This document shows, piece after piece, positions 5,988-8,333 of a stretch of DNA of 8,333 nucleotides. How positions within the stretch are numbered: position 1 is the first letter of the stretch; each line of letters starts with the position of its first letter. The stretch spans positions 1 to 8,333 of the forward strand of contig JBKAGO010000018.1 of the NCBI GenBank assembly GCA_046290435.1, in the 5' to 3' direction. The position numbers and the translations under genes are program-made. The notes under the pieces were generated by a model. That model ran no database searches. It was not told the origin of the DNA and saw only the letters and a list, made by a program, of their open reading frames with translations. Source of the DNA: CAVQUE01 sp046290435. Its GTDB lineage: Bacteria > Actinomycetota > Acidimicrobiia > Acidimicrobiales > UBA8592.

Positions 5988-8234
5988 ATGCGAACCCGAA
6001 CCCTCACCGCCATCGCCGCCACCTGCGCCACCATCGCCGCGACCCTCGCGCTCGCCGCTCCCCCGGCCGCAGCCGATGCATTCACCACCGCTCAGGTCTG
6101 GGAGAACGACGTCACCGTGGGCTTCAACGGCCAGCCCGGATCGGGGAGCTTCATCGAGGCTCGGCCGATCGGCACGAACGCCCCGGCATCGAGGAGCGCC
6201 ACAGGCAGACGGATTCCGCTGCCGCAAGCTGCCGACAGCTTCGGCGAACGCCTCGGCGCAGCCGAACGAGCTGCGGTCGCGCTCATCAGACCAGGCACCG
6301 CTTCGATCGCCGACCGGCATTACTGCGATGGCGTCCTCGTCAGTGCTCGTCACGTGCTCACCACTGCGGGCTGCGCCCGGCGACATGCGAACCCGACCGT
6401 CGTCAGCGCGACAGAGCGCTTCGATGGAGCCATCGACGAGCGCAACATCGCCCGAGTTCTCGCCATCGAAATCGCACCGGGCAACGGCGGTGACCCGAAC
6501 GATGCCAATCACGCCGTCATCACGCTGGACCGCGCCGTGGACCCCTCGGGATATGTGGCTGTCCTGGAAACCCCCGGCGAGGAACGACACAGCTGCGCCG
6601 AGCTCTGCCCGGGGTTCGACGCGTTCCCTGCCATCATCACCACCTGGGCAACGCCCGGATCCGAGCGGCAGGCCTTCAGGACGCAGAGGCTCGACTGGCT
6701 CGCAGTAGAGCAGAACGACGCATGCGCGCTGGCGTGGGGCTCGATCTACGACAGCACGAGACACTCGTGCACGCGACTGTCCACGCACGCCCAAGACGAG
6801 AACATCGATGCGACCTGCCCGAACGTCGCCGGGGCAGGTGTGTGGGTGAATGCGGGTGCCTCACCCCAGCTCATCGGCCTGATCGGCGAAGATGACCGCA
6901 CCTGTGGCGTGACCACCATCGAGAACGTCGCGCCGGCAACGACCGACAACGCATCGACGCCCGCTGACTGGATCCGCGAGGTCATCGGCGTGGGCGAGTG
7001 GCGCAGTGTCGCGAATCGTGATTCGTCGTGCGCAGGTCGCTGCAGCGTCACCATCGAGGACCTCGACATCGGTGCCTGGCACATCCGCGTGCGCTACGAC
7101 AGCGAGTTCACCATCGACAAGGGCACGTCGGCGATCGTCGAGTGGGCGCCCCGACCCCCGGTCGGTCCCGGGCTCGGCGGTGCCCGCAACGACTGCGACA
7201 GCGACGGCGACGGCATCGACGAGCTCGTCATCGGCTCCGGCAATGCAACCGTCGCCATCGACGCCGACGGCAGCGCTCGGCATCGGGGCCGAGCCCGGGC
7301 CGTGGCCTGCGGCGACCTCGACGGCGACGGCATCGACGATCTCGTCGTCGTCACCACCACCCGGACCCGCACCGTCATCACCACCCACTTCGCCGACCGG
7401 ACCGTCCGCACCGGCATCGCCGGCGGCGGTGGTGTCCGCGGCGAGGTCACCGCCGTCATCGCGAACGCCAACCGCCGCCCCGGCAAGGAACTGATCATCG
7501 GCCAGCCCGATGCCGGCAACGGGCGCGTGACCGTTTGGACCTCCCGTGGTGGGGGGCTGCGACGCCTCGCGACCCTCACCGCGCCGCGAGGCGCCGACGG
7601 CTTCGGGCGGGCCATCGCGGTGGGCAACGTGCTCGGCAACAGACAGGCCGAACTCGTCGTCGCCGCCGACGCCGCCGTCACCATCCACCCGACCCGACGC
7701 AACGCGCCGCGAGCCCGGCCGATGCGCACCATCGACATGGCCGGTGTCGCCACCCTGGCCATCGGCAACGTCGACCGCGACCGTGCGAACGAGATCGTGG
7801 CCGGCACCCCGGCAGTCGGACAGCGCAATGGCGGAGCAGTCGCCGTGATCGAGCCCCGTCGTCCCCGGGCCGGGCGCACCCTCGACGCCACCGACGCCAC
7901 CACCGCCGCCCGACCCGGCGAACGTCTCGGCCAGAGCATCGTCTTGGCCGACACCGACGGCGACGGCATCGACGACATCATCGCGGGCGGCAACCGCGGC
8001 CGGATCTTCCGGTTCGACGGCGCCGACGCCATCATCATCGACACACCCGGACGGCCGCGCGGTTTCGGGCGCCTCGTCGCCGCCGCCGACACAGACGACG
8101 ACGGTGCCGACGAGCTCGTCACCACCCAGCGGCGCGGCAGGCGCACCGTCGTCATCGCCCTCGACGGTCTCGACTCGACCCCCCAGCGCAGCATCGTCAC
8201 CCGCATCGCCGGACGCGTGCACCTGCTGTACTGA
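5988..8234 (+). CDS. secreted S1-fold pseudoprotease with seven FG-GAP repeats
   Basis: A 748-aa exported protein. The N-terminus (MRTRTLT, then an Ala-rich hydrophobic core to about residue 30) is a clear signal peptide and fixes the ATG; only a weak GAG precedes it. Residues about 90-334 have the trypsin fold. CDGVLVSARHVLTTAGCA (113-130) aligns with the block around the catalytic His, but the His is G128. ANHAVITLD (173-181) aligns with the Asp block, with N174 at the Asp position. CPNVAGAG (277-284) aligns with CNGDSGGP, with A281 at the Ser position. Cysteines at all three S1 disulfide positions remain (113-129, 246-261, 277-306). A beta-rich domain (about 335-388) and short Pro-rich linker precede seven FG-GAP-like repeats (about 401-726), several with DxDGDG calcium loops (404-408, 443-447, 655-659). 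Proteolysis is very unlikely; a binding, cofactor or decoy role is inferred. It is divergent from the active protease of the same architecture. Confidence 0.88.
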   Translation: MRTRTLTAIAATCATIAATLALAAPPAAADAFTTAQVWENDVTVGFNGQPGSGSFIEARPIGTNAPASRSATGRRIPLPQAADSFGERLGAAERAAVALIRPGTASIADRHYCDGVLVSARHVLTTAGCARRHANPTVVSATERFDGAIDERNIARVLAIEIAPGNGGDPNDANHAVITLDRAVDPSGYVAVLETPGEERHSCAELCPGFDAFPAIITTWATPGSERQAFRTQRLDWLAVEQNDACALAWGSIYDSTRHSCTRLSTHAQDENIDATCPNVAGAGVWVNAGASPQLIGLIGEDDRTCGVTTIENVAPATTDNASTPADWIREVIGVGEWRSVANRDSSCAGRCSVTIEDLDIGAWHIRVRYDSEFTIDKGTSAIVEWAPRPPVGPGLGGARNDCDSDGDGIDELVIGSGNATVAIDADGSARHRGRARAVACGDLDGDGIDDLVVVTTTRTRTVITTHFADRTVRTGIAGGGGVRGEVTAVIANANRRPGKELIIGQPDAGNGRVTVWTSRGGGLRRLATLTAPRGADGFGRAIAVGNVLGNRQAELVVAADAAVTIHPTRRNAPRARPMRTIDMAGVATLAIGNVDRDRANEIVAGTPAVGQRNGGAVAVIEPRRPRAGRTLDATDATTAARPGERLGQSIVLADTDGDGIDDIIAGGNRGRIFRFDGADAIIIDTPGRPRGFGRLVAAADTDDDGADELVTTQRRGRRTVVIALDGLDSTPQRSIVTRIAGRVHLLY

Positions 8235-8247
8235 CCCGGACCGTTCA

Positions 8248-8333
8248 TTAGCCGGCCTGGGTGGCGAGGGTCGGGGCGTTGGCGGTCGTGGTGGGTGGCG
8301 ACGGTCGGCTCGTGGGTGGTGGTGCGCGTCGAA
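8248..8333 (-). CDS. possible partial CDS, C-terminal tail of a gene beyond the right edge
   Basis: On the minus strand one frame runs from the window edge to a TAA at 8250-8248 and encodes an Ala/Pro/Thr-rich tail ending NAPTLATQAG. About four fifths of its third codon positions are G or C. It would converge on the pseudoprotease gene with a 13-bp gap. The fragment is too short and too low in complexity to name a product, and it may be non-coding. Confidence 0.3.
   Translation of the reverse strand, partial: RRAPPPTSRPSPPTTTANAPTLATQAG

Noticed and set aside
5581..6708. 375-codon plus-strand frame covering the intergenic gap and the start of the pseudoprotease
   Set aside because: The product is Pro/Arg/Ser-rich and low in complexity. 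It overlaps the signal-peptide-bearing gene in another frame and has no conserved motif.
6330..6840. Triad loss in the plus-strand S1 protein as a sequencing or frameshift artefact
   Set aside because: Three separate sites are changed while the flanking blocks, the cysteines and the frame are intact. Each replacement needs specific base substitutions rather than an indel.
6861..8222. 453-codon minus-strand frame antisense to the pseudoprotease
   Set aside because: The Asp/Gly/Val-rich composition mirrors the repeated GAC/GGC codons of the FG-GAP repeats. There is no domain, and the plus strand is clearly coding.
1..8333. CRISPR array, tRNA, rRNA, transposase or phage genes
   Set aside because: I found no regularly spaced repeats, no cloverleaf-like sequence with a recognisable T-loop, and no integrase or transposase motifs in any coding frame.

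Overview
The window is about 70% GC, with strongly GC-biased third codon positions, GTG as well as ATG starts, weak Shine-Dalgarno signals and two starts that look leaderless. This fits a high-GC actinobacterium. The mix of secreted trypsin-like proteins carrying FG-GAP propellers suggests Acidimicrobiia, but that is an impression from family content and was not tested by a search.

Layout. Bases 1-193 hold no gene I can assign. A class C beta-lactamase/esterase-type serine hydrolase (194-1699, +) converges on an uncharacterised conserved protein with possible macrodomain-like motifs (1709-2746, -). The two stop codons are 9 bp apart and are linked by a perfect 12-bp palindrome. Divergent from that protein is a glyoxalase/dioxygenase (VOC) superfamily protein (2833-3510, +), apparently expressed as a leaderless mRNA. 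It converges, with a 24-bp gap, on a large secreted trypsin-family (S1) protease with a Thr-Pro linker and calcium-binding FG-GAP repeats (3535-5562, -). That protease seems to start at a GTG whose first bases overlap the stop of a 7-codon leader ORF with its own strong ribosome binding site. A 405-bp gap rich in inverted repeats (5583-5987) separates it from a second secreted protein of the same architecture on the + strand (5988-8234). A possible C-terminal tail of another minus-strand gene enters at the right edge.

The most interesting part is 3535-8234. Two divergent, exported S1-fold proteins share the order signal peptide, S1 domain, beta-rich domain, proline-rich linker and FG-GAP repeats. 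One keeps the full His-Asp-Ser triad. The other has lost all three catalytic residues (aligned His to Gly, Asp to Asn, Ser to Ala) but keeps cysteines at the positions of all three S1 disulfides, and it has the more complete, seven-repeat propeller. I infer an active protease paired with a pseudoprotease that may act as cofactor, decoy, inhibitor or adhesin. The other three genes look like ordinary housekeeping or accessory enzymes with no evident link to this pair.
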